DNA from: Gammaproteobacteria bacterium
GTDB taxonomy: Bacteria > Pseudomonadota > Gammaproteobacteria > Steroidobacterales > Steroidobacteraceae
Length of the DNA: 35,980 nt
Assembly: GCA_005878095.1 (NCBI GenBank)
Contig: VBNH01000064.1
Location: 1-35,980 of the forward strand
Direction of reading: 5' to 3'
Shown piece by piece: positions 8,530 through 18,930 of the stretch. Numbering within the stretch: the first letter of the stretch is position 1; each line of letters begins with the position of its first letter. A program made the position numbers and the translations under genes. The notes beneath the pieces were generated by a model, which did not search any database, was not told where the DNA came from, and was given only the letters and a program-made list of their open reading frames with translations.

Positions 8530-9528
8530 TCACAGCTGCAGGAGCGGGGGCTCATCGATGGCGGGGATCTGCTCCAGCAGATCATTCAGGTAGCCCTCCC
8601 AGTAGCGCGGCTCGGCGACCCAGGGGAAGGCGCGCGGGAAGGCCGGGTCGCTCCAGCGGTGCGCCACCCAGGCGGCATGGTGCAGCATGCGCAAGCTGCG
8701 CAACGGCTCGATGAGGAGCAATTCGCTGAAGTCGAAGTCCGCGAACTGCCCGTAACCGGCGAGCAGCTCGCCCCACTGGCGCTGCTGCTCCGCGGGCGGC
8801 CCGGCAAGCATCATCCACAGGTCCTGCACGCGTACCCCCGTGGCGCAGTCATCCAGGTCGACGAACACCGGGCCGTGCTCGTTCCACAGAAGATTCCCCA
8901 GGTGGCAGTCGCCATGGAGGCGGATCTCGCGCGTGCCCGCGGCGGCCGCAAACGCCTCGCTCACGCGTTCGAGCAGTGCACCGCTGACGGTGGAATAGCG
9001 CTCGCGCAGCGCCTCGGGCAGCAGCTCACTCGCGAGCACCTGGGCGCGGGCGTCCCAGCCGAGTCTCTGCACGCCGATGCGGGGCCGGACCTGGAAAGCG
9101 CGCACCGCCCCGATCTGGTGGATGCGGGCGAGGCTGCGGCCGAGGATCTGCCGGGCCTCGGGCGCATCGAGCTCCGGCGCGCGCCCGCGCATCCAGGGGA
9201 AGGCCGCAAAGCGGAAGTCGCGGTAGCGGAACAGCGTTTCTCCGCCGATCACCAGCGGCGCGGCCACCGCGAGCTCGGCCCTCGCCAGCTCGGCGGTGAA
9301 CTGATGCTCCTCGGCGATCTGCGCATCGGTCCAGCGCTGCGGCCGGTAGAACTTGAGCACCAGGTGAGTATCCTCCGCGCCCAGTTGGTAGACGCGATTC
9401 TCGTAACTGTTGAGAGCGAACAGACGCCCGTCGGGCGCAAGGCCGAAGGCGGCGGCGGCATCGAGCACCACCTCGGGCGTCAGCCCCGCGAACGGCTGCG
9501 GGTCACTGCCGGGGGTTTTGTTTATCAT
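8530..9528 (-). CDS. srkA: Stress response kinase A (YihE/RdoA)
   Basis: 332-residue choline-kinase-fold Ser/Thr protein kinase of the SrkA family, cytosolic; in E. coli it counters stress-induced death pathways. Diagnostic motifs are the N-terminal LNSYENRVYQLG, the nucleotide-binding Lys in LVLKFYRPQRW, the catalytic loop LHGDCHLGNLLW (Asp and Asn), and the metal-binding Asp in VFVDLDDC. Length matches E. coli SrkA (328). I chose ATG 9528 (MINKTPGSD) with GGGGA upstream; a GTG at 9546 would overlap the divergent galE start. The start codons of srkA and galE are only 9 bp apart, so each 5' leader must lie inside the other gene. Confidence 0.92.
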   Translation of the reverse strand: MINKTPGSDPQPFAGLTPEVVLDAAAAFGLAPDGRLFALNSYENRVYQLGAEDTHLVLKFYRPQRWTDAQIAEEHQFTAELARAELAVAAPLVIGGETLFRYRDFRFAAFPWMRGRAPELDAPEARQILGRSLARIHQIGAVRAFQVRPRIGVQRLGWDARAQVLASELLPEALRERYSTVSGALLERVSEAFAAAAGTREIRLHGDCHLGNLLWNEHGPVFVDLDDCATGVRVQDLWMMLAGPPAEQQRQWGELLAGYGQFADFDFSELLLIEPLRSLRMLHHAAWVAHRWSDPAFPRAFPWVAEPRYWEGYLNDLLEQIPAIDEPPLLQL

Positions 9529-9537
9529 CGCTTCCCC

Positions 9538-10530
9538 ATGAAGCACGGCAGCATATTAGTCACCGGCGGCGCGGGCTACATCGGCAGTCACGTGGCCCTG
9601 CAATTGCGCGCGCGCGGCGAGCGGGTGCTGATCCTGGACGACCTGTCGCGCGGCTTTCGCCAGGCGGCCCTCGACACCCCCCTCATCGTCGGCGCGGTCG
9701 CCGACCGCGAGCGGGTGCGCGGCGTCCTGCACGAGCACGGCGTCGACACGGTGATGCATTTCGCCGCCCACACCATCGTTCCGGAATCGGTGCGCGAGCC
9801 GCTCAAGTACTATCGCAACAATACCTGCGCGACCGGCGCGCTGCTCGAGTGCTGCCTCGAGGCGCAGGTGCGGCACTTCGTGTTTTCCTCCTCCGCCGCG
9901 GTCTACGGCGTGCCGGCGGAGGGCTTTGCCGCCGAGAGCACTCCGACCGCCCCCATCAATCCCTACGGCACCTCCAAGCTCATGTCGGAATGGATGCTCG
10001 CGGACGTGGCGCGCGCCGCATCGCTGCGCTATGTGGCGCTGCGCTACTTCAACGTGGCGGGCTCGGATACCGGTGGTCGCATCGGCCAGGCCACGCCGAA
10101 CGCGACGTTGCTGATCAAGGTCGCCTGCGAAGCCGCGCTCGGCAAGCGAGCGCATGTCGCGATCTTCGGTACCGACTACCCGACCCCCGATGGCACCGGC
10201 GTGCGCGACTACATCCACGTCGAGGACCTGGCTGCGGCTCACGTGGATGCCCTGAGCTACCTGCGAGGCGGCGGCGCCTGCATCACTCTCAACGTCGGCT
10301 ACGGCCACGGCTACAGCGTGCGGCAGGTTCTGGAGAGCGTCGAGCGGGTGTCGGGAAAGCGGCTGGCGGTTCGCGAGGAGCCCCGCCGGGCCGGGGACCC
10401 CGGAGCGCTGGTGGCGCGCGCCGATCGCATCCGCGCCGAGCTCCTCTGGCGCCCGCGCCTCGACGATCTCGACGGCATCGTGCGCAGCGCGCTCGCCTGG
10501 GAGGAGCGGCTGCTGCGCGACCCCTGGTGA
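9538..10530 (+). CDS. galE: UDP-glucose 4-epimerase
   Basis: 330-residue extended SDR that interconverts UDP-glucose and UDP-galactose, supplying precursors for surface glycans. NAD-binding motif TGGAGYIGSH is at residues 9-18, DDLSRG near 36, the catalytic Ser in FSSSAAVYG and the Tyr-x-x-x-Lys pair in NPYGTSK. The C-terminal substrate motif GTDYPTPDGTGVRDYIHVEDLA is typical of GalE. ATG 9538 places the Rossmann motif correctly; there is no strong Shine-Dalgarno site. It sits apart from the glycan cluster, next to the glrK operon, and may serve several pathways. Confidence 0.95.
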   Translation: MKHGSILVTGGAGYIGSHVALQLRARGERVLILDDLSRGFRQAALDTPLIVGAVADRERVRGVLHEHGVDTVMHFAAHTIVPESVREPLKYYRNNTCATGALLECCLEAQVRHFVFSSSAAVYGVPAEGFAAESTPTAPINPYGTSKLMSEWMLADVARAASLRYVALRYFNVAGSDTGGRIGQATPNATLLIKVACEAALGKRAHVAIFGTDYPTPDGTGVRDYIHVEDLAAAHVDALSYLRGGGACITLNVGYGHGYSVRQVLESVERVSGKRLAVREEPRRAGDPGALVARADRIRAELLWRPRLDDLDGIVRSALAWEERLLRDPW

Positions 10531-10593
10531 GTGCGCCGGCGCGCGTCTGCAATCCCAGACACGTTGGCAGTGCGCCCGGTAGAATGTCCTCTC

Positions 10594-12081
10594 ATGCGAT
10601 GGGCGCGGCCTAAGTCATTGAGTGGACTGATGCTAGTCGGCCTGGCGCTGATCGCCGTGCCGCTCCTGGTCGCCATTCTCACCGCCGTGCTGCAGATCCG
10701 CTATCTCGCAGACACGGGCACGAAAATCGTCATTCAAGGCGTCGCCGGCGCGCGCGCCAGCCAGGCGCTGTTCGGGCAGATCGCCTCGCTCGAGCGCACG
10801 GCGCGCCTGTACGACGTGCTCGCCGATCCGAAGCTCCTCGAGCTGTACCGCACGCAGGACGAGCGCCTGAGCACCACACGCGAGCAGCTGCACTCTCAGG
10901 CCACCAGCGACGCCCGCAGCACGCTCGAGGAGATCGGGGTGTTGCAACGGAGCCTGCGCAACACGGTCATGAGCGCGCCCCCAGGCAACAGCGCTGCGGT
11001 CGCCTCCGACCTGTCCAGCCGTTTCACGCAGCTGTCGGCCCTGGTGGAGCGCGTCGCGCAGCAGAGCAACGCCCAGGTGGACATGCAGGTGGCCGCGCTG
11101 GCAGAGCAGACCCTGCAGGCGCGCAAGCGCCTGCTGTGGCAGACCGCGCCGCTCCTGCCGCTCGCCGTGGTCGCGGTGTTCGTGTTGACCCTGGGCGTGG
11201 GCCGGCCGCTGCGGCAACTCGACCGCGCCATCAGCGAGCTCGGCCAGGGCACCTTCACCAACCCGATCGCCGTGACCGGTCCGCATGACCTCGAGCGCCT
11301 GGGCGGGCAGCTCGAGTGGCTGCGCCAGCGGCTGCTCGAGCTTGCCCACGAGCGCAACCGCTTCCTGCGGCACATTTCGCACGAGCTCAAGACACCCCTT
11401 GCCAACATTCGCGAAGGCACGGAGCTGCTGATGGACGGGGCGGTGGGCGAGCTGGATTCCAACCAGCGCGAGGTGACCGCGATCCTGCGCGAGAGCGGCA
11501 TCAAGCTGCAGCGCATGATCGAGAACCTGTTGTCCTTCAGCGCCTGGCAGACCTCCAGCGTGGGCCTGGAGGCCACCGAGTTTCGCCTGCGTCCGCTGGT
11601 GAAACAGGTGCTGGAGAACCAGCAGCTCACGCTGCTGTCGCAACGGGTGCGCCTCGATGTACGCGTCGAGGACGTGACCCTGGTCGCCGATCGCGGCAAG
11701 ATCCGCCTCATCCTCGAGAACCTGGTGTCGAACGCCGTCAAGTACTCGCCCAAGGGAGGCACCATCCACCTGCGGGCCCGGGCTACGGCCGCGCAGCTGG
11801 TGCTCGACGTGGCCGACAACGGCCCGGGCATCCCGCCCGAGGAGCGCGGCCACGTGTTCGACGCCTTCTATACCGGGCGCGCGGCGCGCAGCACGGCCGT
11901 GAAAGGCACCGGCATCGGACTGTCGGTGGTGCTGGAGTTCGTGGCCGCGCACGGCGGCACCGTGCAGATCGTCGATGGCGAGTTTCCGGGTGCGCATTTC
12001 CGCATCACCATGCCCATCAAGGCCACGAGCGGGGATCGCCCCGCCAGGCGCGAACCCAAGGCGCATGCCCATGCCGCCTGA
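10594..12081 (+). CDS. glrK: Sensor histidine kinase, GlrK/QseE-like
   Basis: 495-residue inner-membrane sensor kinase. TM1 is about residues 10-36, a mostly alpha-helical periplasmic domain spans about 37-180, TM2 about 182-208, and a HAMP segment follows (GRPLRQLDRAISELGQG). The H-box FLRHISHELKTPLANI carries the phospho-accepting His, the N-box is LENLVSNAVKYSP, and ATP-lid glycines are in ADNGPGIP and GTGIGLSV. ATG 10594 was chosen because it places TM1 directly after a basic start; no good ribosome site is visible. The gene order kinase, lipoprotein, sigma-54 regulator matches enterobacterial glrK-yfhG-glrR (qseE-qseG-qseF), which responds to envelope stress. Confidence 0.87.
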   Translation: MRWARPKSLSGLMLVGLALIAVPLLVAILTAVLQIRYLADTGTKIVIQGVAGARASQALFGQIASLERTARLYDVLADPKLLELYRTQDERLSTTREQLHSQATSDARSTLEEIGVLQRSLRNTVMSAPPGNSAAVASDLSSRFTQLSALVERVAQQSNAQVDMQVAALAEQTLQARKRLLWQTAPLLPLAVVAVFVLTLGVGRPLRQLDRAISELGQGTFTNPIAVTGPHDLERLGGQLEWLRQRLLELAHERNRFLRHISHELKTPLANIREGTELLMDGAVGELDSNQREVTAILRESGIKLQRMIENLLSFSAWQTSSVGLEATEFRLRPLVKQVLENQQLTLLSQRVRLDVRVEDVTLVADRGKIRLILENLVSNAVKYSPKGGTIHLRARATAAQLVLDVADNGPGIPPEERGHVFDAFYTGRAARSTAVKGTGIGLSVVLEFVAAHGGTVQIVDGEFPGAHFRITMPIKATSGDRPARREPKAHAHAA

Positions 12082-12735
12082 GCGCACTTTGCCTGCCTGC
12101 CTCGGCGTGACACGGGGCTCCCCGGGTGCGGCGCCCGGCGCCGCCGCGGGCGGCGTGCTCGTGGCGCTCCTCGCCTGCGGCTGCGCCTGGGGCCCCCAGC
12201 GCGCGCCCGCGCCCGCTCCGATGGTGAACGCGGCGGTGGCCAGCTCGACCGTGCTGAATGAGTACCTGCTGCTGCTGCAGCGGCTGGTGCAGGGCAAGCC
12301 CGCCGAGCAGGCGGAAATCGTAGCCAACGCACAGCGTGATTACGACACCGCGCCGACGCCCAGCCGCGAGCTGAGGCTGGCGCTGGTTCTCGGCACTCCG
12401 GGGCACCCGGCCACGGAGCTCCCCAAGGCCCAGGCGCTGCTGCGCGAGCTGATGGCGGACCCGGAAATGCTGTTGCCCGGGGAGCGCGCGCTCGCATTCC
12501 TGGTGCTTTCGCAGATTGACGACCATTTGACGCTCGATGCAGAAAATCGCAGGCTGCAGAGTGAGGCGGTGCGGGCCGACCAGCAGCGCATGGCCAACGC
12601 CAACCACCGCCTGCAGGCCGAGCTGGACGAAAACACTCGCCTGCGCAGGGAGCTCGAGGAGGCGCGCGCCAAACTCGACGCCATCGCCAACATCGAGCGC
12701 TCGCTCAACGAGCGCAAACCCGGGAGCACGGGACG

Positions 12736-12739
<4 letters not shown>
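12065..12739 (+). CDS. QseG/YfhG-like outer-membrane lipoprotein
   Basis: About 224 residues. ATG 12065 or 12071 both lie inside the kinase gene, giving an 11- to 17-nt overlap. A signal segment ends in GVLVALLACGC, which fits a lipobox with the first Cys lipidated. The middle part is helical. The C-terminal third (about residues 150-220) is a charged coiled coil (ENRRLQSEAVRADQQRMANANHR and ENTRLRRELEEARAKLD). In E. coli, QseG modulates the QseE kinase from the outer membrane. Sequence similarity is modest, so the assignment rests mainly on synteny. The stop shares ATGA with glrR. Confidence 0.72.
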
Positions 12740-14105
<1,366 letters not shown>

Positions 14106-14109
<4 letters not shown>

Positions 14110-15545
14110 TCGCCGCTGCCGGTGTTCTCCTTGGCCGGCAGCTCGGGAGTGCCGGCCGCCGGCGGCGCGTGGCGCCCGAACTGCGCGGCGTCGATACTGT
14201 GCTTGCCGAGCAGGTCATAGAGCGTCGGGCGGGTCACCCCGAGCAGCTCCGCCGCCCGCGACAGGTTCCCCCGGGCGACGGCGAGTGACTGCCTGACGGC
14301 CTGCGCCTCGGCGCGCTGGCGCGCGACACGCAGATTCAGGTACTCGGGCTCATCGCCGGGGTCTTCCAGGCCCAGGTCGCCCGCCGTGACGACCGCGCCC
14401 TCGGCCATGATGACCGCGCCCTTGATGCGGTTCTCCAGCTCGCGCACATTCCCCGGCCAGCGATACGCATGGATCGCGCGGATGGCGTCGGGCGCCAGTC
14501 CGCGCGTGGGCTTGCCGAAGCGCTCGGAGAGCTGCTGCAGGATGAATTGCGCCAGCAGCAGGCTGTCGCCCTGCCGATCGCGCAGCGGCGGCACGCGGAT
14601 GGTCACCTCGCTGATGCGGTAGAACAGGTCGTCGCGGAAGCCGCCGCTGCCGATCAGCGCTTCGAGCTTGCGGTTGGTGGCGCACACCAGACGAAAGTCC
14701 AGCGCCACCGGCACACGCCCGCCGACGCGCTCGACGGTACGCTCCTGCACCACGCGCAGGAGCTTGGCCTGGAGTGAGGCCGGCATCTCCCCGATCTCAT
14801 CGAGGAACACCGTGCCGCCCTCGGCGGACTCGAGCTTCCCGGCGGTGCGCTTGGCGGCGCCGGTGAAGGCGCCCTTCTCATATCCGAACAGCTCGCTCTC
14901 GAGCAGCGTGTCGGGGATCGCCGCGCAGTTGATGGCGACGAAGGGCTTGTGCGCGCGGCCCGAGAGGCGGTGCAGGTTGCGCGCCAGCACCTCCTTGCCG
15001 GTGCCGCTGTCTCCGAGCAGCAGCACCGTGGCGTTGGTCGGCGCGACCTTCTCGATCGCGCGGCACACACCCCTCATGGTGTCGCTGACGCCGATGACGC
15101 CCTCGAGCGCCATCGCGCCGGTGCGCTCGCGCAGCCGCCAGTTCTCCTCCTCGAGCTCGCGGATGCGCAGCGCGCGGCGCACCACGATCGAGAGCACGCC
15201 GGCATCGAGTGGCTTGTGGTAGAAATCGGTCGCGCCGAGGCCGACCGCGGCCACCGACAGCTCGCGCGCGTCGTGCTCGGTCATGGCGATGATCTTGGTG
15301 TCGGGACTGATATTGAGGATCTGGCGCAGCAGCTCCAGGCTCTGTGCGGCCACGGCCGGCTCGCCCGCCGCGCCCAGGTCGAACAGCACCGCGTCCGGTT
15401 CGGTGCGACGCACGATGGCGAGCGTCTGCTCGGAGGTCTCGCACGCGGTCACGTCCAGATCGGAGAACACCGCTTCCAGCTCGCGCCGCAGCGCCCGATC
15501 GTTCTCGAGGATCAGCAGTTTCCGACGCTGCATCGCGGCGGCCAT
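14106..15545 (-). CDS. prsR: PrsR-like sigma-54 response regulator of EPS/PEP-CTERM loci
   Basis: 479-residue NtrC-class regulator. Full-length features fit the PEP-CTERM-box regulator family (TIGR02915): a receiver with the phospho-Asp in AVLFDLGAAG, Thr in IAMTEHD and Lys in FYHKPLD, then the linker RIRELEEENWRLRE. The AAA+ core has Walker A GDSGTGKE, GAFTGA and FLDEIGE, and the C-terminus carries a Fis-type HTH, RGNLSRAAELLGVTRPTLYDLL. The acidic pair near residue 15 reads Glu-Asn, where Glu-Asp is usual. ATG 15545 overlaps the sugar transferase stop as TGATG, so the regulator is co-translated with an EPS gene. PrsR proteins act with RpoN on EPS/PEP-CTERM genes. The usual kinase gene prsK is not adjacent, and no exosortase is in the window. 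Confidence 0.85.
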
Positions 15546-16951
15546 CAGCGCGCTCCCTTGCCGAGCAGTACCACTTCGGCGGTCTGGACCAGGATAGCCA
15601 GATCAAACAGCAGGCTGTTGTTCTTGATGTAGTACAAGTCGTACTGCAGCTTCTCGAGCGCATCCTGTTCGGATGAGCCGTACGGATAGCACAGCTGCGC
15701 CCAGCCGGTAATGCCGGGTTTCACGCAGTGACGCTGCACGTAGTATGGGATCTTCTCCGCCAGCTGCGCCACGAATTCCGGGCGCTCGGGGCGCGGGCCG
15801 ACGAAGCTCATGTGCCCGCGCAGCACGTTGAGCACCTGCGGCAGCTCATCGACCCGCAGTTTCCTGATGATCGCGCCCACGCGCGTGACGCGTGGATCCT
15901 GGCGCTGCGCCCATTGCGCGCCCTCGAGCTCCGCGTCCAGGCGCATGCTGCGGAACTTCAGCACCCTGAAAGTGCGCCCGCCGCGGCCCACCCGGCACTG
16001 GGAATAGAGTGCCGGCGCGCGCCAGCCGTCCTCGATCTTGATGGCGATCAGGGTGAGCAGCATGAACGGCAGCGACACTGCGAGCACCGCGAGGCTCGCG
16101 AGCAGATCCATGGTGCGCGCGGAGAACAGCCGCAGCGGATCGCGCCGGAACCCATGGCCGAAGATCATCCAGCTCGGATTCAACACGTCGATGCGCACCC
16201 GCCCGGTCTCGCGCTCGAGAAAGGAGAGCAGCTCCGTGACGTCGACTCCCGCGAGGCGGCACTGGAGGAGCTCGCGGATCGGGAAGCCGCGGCGCCGATC
16301 ATCCATGGCCACCACCACCTCGCTGACATTGAGCCGCTCGCACAGCTCGCCCAGGCCGCCGCTCGCATCGAGCAGTCGCTGCGCGGGAACCACCGGGTCC
16401 TCGTCCGGCGGGCACACGAAGCCGGCCAGCAAAAAGCCGCGACGGTCCGTCGAGCGCCGCAGGTTGGCGACCGCGGCGGCGGCAGCGCCGGCGCCGTAGA
16501 CCAGTACGCGCCGCTTGAACATCTCCTGGTCGACGGCGCGCGCGAATACCAGGCGCGAGAGGAGCACCGCGCAACCGGTCCCGCTCACGGCCAGCGCCGC
16601 CACGCCGCGCCACAGGTGCAGGCTCGGGATCAGGTAGAAGACTGCGGCGATGGCACACGAGGCCACCACCAGCGCCACCACCAGGCGCAGGAAAATGCCC
16701 CCCATCTGCGCGCGCTGGCGCGAGCTGTACAGGCCGAAAGCGAGCAGGCAGACGGCCACGATCGCGCTGAACACCACCCCCCGCGGCCACAGCGGGCCCA
16801 GCTCCCGCTCCAGGTTCGACAGGTGGCTGAACCGGGTCTGAAAGCGCAGCAGGACCGCCGCGTACAGCGCGAGGAACGCCAGGCCGACTTCGATGAGCGC
16901 AAGCACGGCAAGGGGAGCGGGCACGTGTTGTCCGAGAACGCGGATGCGCAT
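15545..16951 (-). CDS. Chain-initiating sugar-phosphate transferase (TIGR03013/EpsB-like)
   Basis: 468-residue polyprenyl-phosphate hexose-1-phosphate transferase; it starts the glycan repeat on undecaprenyl phosphate at the inner membrane. Four N-terminal TM helices (about 10-135), a Rossmann-like middle (RRVLVYGAGAAAAAV), a fifth hydrophobic helix (about 280-305), then the PglC/WbaP-type catalytic domain: CRVGRGGRTFRVLKFRSM, RVDELPQVLNVLRGHMSFVGPRPERPEF and KPGITGWAQ. Overall organisation fits the PEP-CTERM-associated sugar transferases. ATG 16951 follows an 85-nt leader containing two perfect inverted repeats. Its stop is fused by TGATG to the PrsR-like gene, so initiation of the polymer and its regulator are made together. 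Confidence 0.9.
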   Translation of the reverse strand: MRIRVLGQHVPAPLAVLALIEVGLAFLALYAAVLLRFQTRFSHLSNLERELGPLWPRGVVFSAIVAVCLLAFGLYSSRQRAQMGGIFLRLVVALVVASCAIAAVFYLIPSLHLWRGVAALAVSGTGCAVLLSRLVFARAVDQEMFKRRVLVYGAGAAAAAVANLRRSTDRRGFLLAGFVCPPDEDPVVPAQRLLDASGGLGELCERLNVSEVVVAMDDRRRGFPIRELLQCRLAGVDVTELLSFLERETGRVRIDVLNPSWMIFGHGFRRDPLRLFSARTMDLLASLAVLAVSLPFMLLTLIAIKIEDGWRAPALYSQCRVGRGGRTFRVLKFRSMRLDAELEGAQWAQRQDPRVTRVGAIIRKLRVDELPQVLNVLRGHMSFVGPRPERPEFVAQLAEKIPYYVQRHCVKPGITGWAQLCYPYGSSEQDALEKLQYDLYYIKNNSLLFDLAILVQTAEVVLLGKGAR

Positions 16952-16988
16952 AGGGCTGGGCGACCGGAACCGGCACCGAGAGGCCGGA

Positions 16989-17008
16989 CTTTACACGATA
17001 GTGTAAAG
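16989..17008. repeat. Perfect inverted repeat CTTTACAC-GATA-GTGTAAAG
   Basis: An 8-bp perfect dyad with a 4-nt centre, AT-richer than its surroundings, 38 bp upstream of the sugar transferase start. It may be an operator covering a promoter (the minus strand reads TACACT, -10-like, within it) or a hairpin in the leader. No run of T follows, so it is not a good intrinsic terminator. Confidence 0.6.
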
Positions 17009-17024
17009 GCAGTTTCCGGCGACT

Positions 17025-17042
17025 CTGTGACACTCGTCACAG
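17025..17042. repeat. Perfect inverted repeat CTGTGAC-ACTC-GTCACAG
   Basis: A 7-bp perfect dyad with a 4-nt centre, overlapping the stop codon of the GT2 gene and lying 17 nt from the first dyad. It may be a regulator site of the TGTGAC/GTCACA type or a stem-loop at the GT2/sugar transferase junction. No T-tract follows on either strand, so termination is unlikely. Confidence 0.55.
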
Positions 17043-18092
17043 TTGAGGAGGCTGGCTGGGGGCTTTGACGTGCCGCGGCGGCTTGCGCATCGCCGCCTTG
17101 ATGCGCCGCGCGACACTGCGCACCAATGACCGGGGAGAAGCGAGTCTATGCGCGACGTGCGCAGCAATCGCGTACCCGAGGCGCACCCTGTTGAGCGGCG
17201 CTCCGCTGTGGGTGAGCATGGCGCGGTGGAGTTCCCAGAATGCTCTGCCCCGCAGCTCCACGGCAGCACCCGCCAGCATCTCGTAATACCGCTCGAGTCT
17301 CGAGCGATAGCAGCGGCGGTATTCTTCCTCGTCGAGATATGCGCGGCCGTACCTCGTGAGAGTGTACAAGTTGCTGGCGCAGTCGCTGTCAAGTCCGAGC
17401 AGGAGCGAGGTCTGGCTCTGGTCGTGTTCGCGCATGAACGCCAACGCCTGGTGGACGAAGGCGAAGTCGGACTCTCGCAGAATGTCATAGCACGACTGTA
17501 CATCCGCGTGCAGGTTAACCGGGTCGTAGAAAGGCGTGCGGCGGCGGATGAGGTCCGACCTGATCAGCATGGTGGTCGGCAAGCCAAAGAAGTAGCGATT
17601 CTCGAGCAGTGCCTTGCGACCGGCGACCCTGCCTGAAAGAACCGTGGTCGGCGAGGTGACGGGCGAATCGGCAGGCCGCAATTCGAACCGGGTGTTGTTG
17701 TTTCCCGTGGAAGCGAGGCAACACACCAGACCAATCGAAGGCTGCGTCAGCGCGCAGCTCACCATCGTTTCGATGCATTCGGGATAGAGCCAGTCGTCCG
17801 CCATCAACGGCTTGCAGTAGCTGCTGTCACGATCGATCAGACCGTAAGCGCGATTGAGATTATCGATGATCGGCAGGAATTGCGGGTTGCTGTGTACGGT
17901 TACGCGCGAGTCGCGGCTCGCGTAGTGCAGCGCGATCTCGAGGCTGTCGTCCGTGCTGCAGTTGTTGACGAGCGTGCAGCGCCAGTTCGCATAGCTTTGC
18001 GCAACGAGGCTCTCCAGGCACTCGCGCAGGTATTTCGCGCCGTTGTAAACGGGCGTGACCACACTGACCAAAGGCGCTGCTTGTCCGCTCAT
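17037..18092 (-). CDS. Family 2 glycosyltransferase
   Basis: 351-residue inverting GT-A glycosyltransferase, cytosolic or peripheral. The GT2 nucleotide-binding start is VSVVTPVYNGAKYLRECLESLVAQSY (about 9-34), followed by VNNCSTDDSLEIA and the metal-binding acidic motif LMADDWLYP near residue 97. The C-terminal third is basic and amphipathic and ends KPPRHVKAPSQPPQL. The donor sugar cannot be told. It is separated by 46 nt from the upstream cytidylyltransferase and by 85 nt from the downstream sugar transferase, so it belongs to the wzm operon. Confidence 0.88.
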   Translation of the reverse strand: MSGQAAPLVSVVTPVYNGAKYLRECLESLVAQSYANWRCTLVNNCSTDDSLEIALHYASRDSRVTVHSNPQFLPIIDNLNRAYGLIDRDSSYCKPLMADDWLYPECIETMVSCALTQPSIGLVCCLASTGNNNTRFELRPADSPVTSPTTVLSGRVAGRKALLENRYFFGLPTTMLIRSDLIRRRTPFYDPVNLHADVQSCYDILRESDFAFVHQALAFMREHDQSQTSLLLGLDSDCASNLYTLTRYGRAYLDEEEYRRCYRSRLERYYEMLAGAAVELRGRAFWELHRAMLTHSGAPLNRVRLGYAIAAHVAHRLASPRSLVRSVARRIKAAMRKPPRHVKAPSQPPQL

Positions 18093-18138
18093 GATTGAGG
18101 TGTCTCACGGCCCGCCGGCCGCGGCGTTGCGAGCGCTC

Positions 18139-18930
18139 TCACTTCCGCGGAGGCTGATTCTGCCACACCTTCCAGGGGCAATTTTCCTGCGCTTCCATGC
18201 GGTCGAAAGTGATCTTGTCCTTGAAGGTATCCATGCACCGCCAGAAGCCATCCCACGAGAATGCCACCAGCTTGTGCGCGGCAATCAGCCGTCCGAAAGG
18301 CTGCTCCGCCAGTTCCTCGCCCTTGCGGATGTAGTCGAAGACCTCGCGCCGCAGAACAAAGAAACCCCCGTCGATGCGCAGATCCTGCTCGTGCAGCCCG
18401 CCCATCGAGGTCACCGTCCCATCGGGCGCCGCATGCACGGCGTGGAAGCTCTGCGGACTGCGCACCGACACCAGGCTCGCGATCGCCTGCTTGCTGCGGA
18501 AGTCGGCAATCATCCGATCGAGCGGGACATCCGACAATCCATCCGAGTAGTTCGCGAGGAACTCCGCCTCATTGCCCAGGTATTTGCGCACGCGCAGCAA
18601 ACGTTCGCCGATGGTGGCGTGCAGACCCGTATCGACGAAGGTGATATTCCAGTCAGCGGTGTCGTGGCTGTGGAGTTCGATGCGGTGATCCGTTTCGTGC
18701 AGGGTGAAGTCGCTGGACATGGCTTCGTTGTAGTTCAGGAAGTAGTCGCGGATCAGGTCGCCGCGGTATCCGAGGCACAGGACGAAATCGCGGTGGCCGA
18801 AATGCGCGTAATAGCGCATGAGGTGCCACAGGATCGGCCGGTAGCCGATCTTGAGCAGCGGCTTTGAAATCGTCTCCGAGTGCTCGCGCAGCCGCGTGGC
18901 AAGACCCCCACAGAACAATACGACTTTCAT
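18139..18930 (-). CDS. rfbF: Glucose-1-phosphate cytidylyltransferase-like nucleotidyltransferase
   Basis: 263-residue sugar-1-phosphate nucleotidyltransferase. The N-terminal signature FCGGLATRLREHSETISKPLLKIGYRPILWHLMRYY, the segment LANYSDGLSDV (metal-binding Asp), INGGFFVL-like IDGGFFVLRREVF, and the ending FWRCMDTFKDKITFDRMEAQ with PWKVWQN match RfbF, which makes CDP-glucose. CDP-glucose usually goes to a 4,6-dehydratase (RfbG), which is not in this window. ATG 18930 overlaps the upstream DUF4910 stop by ATGA, so it is co-translated. An equivalent enzyme with another nucleotide specificity is possible. Confidence 0.85.
   Translation of the reverse strand: MKVVLFCGGLATRLREHSETISKPLLKIGYRPILWHLMRYYAHFGHRDFVLCLGYRGDLIRDYFLNYNEAMSSDFTLHETDHRIELHSHDTADWNITFVDTGLHATIGERLLRVRKYLGNEAEFLANYSDGLSDVPLDRMIADFRSKQAIASLVSVRSPQSFHAVHAAPDGTVTSMGGLHEQDLRIDGGFFVLRREVFDYIRKGEELAEQPFGRLIAAHKLVAFSWDGFWRCMDTFKDKITFDRMEAQENCPWKVWQNQPPRK

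Noticed and set aside
10580..10585. TAGAAT as a -10 box for glrK
   Set aside because: It is only 8 nt before the ATG and no -35 hexamer is at the right distance, so it would need a leaderless transcript.
16989..17042. Intrinsic terminator after the GT2 gene
   Set aside because: Both dyads lack a following T-tract on either strand and the genes continue in the same direction.
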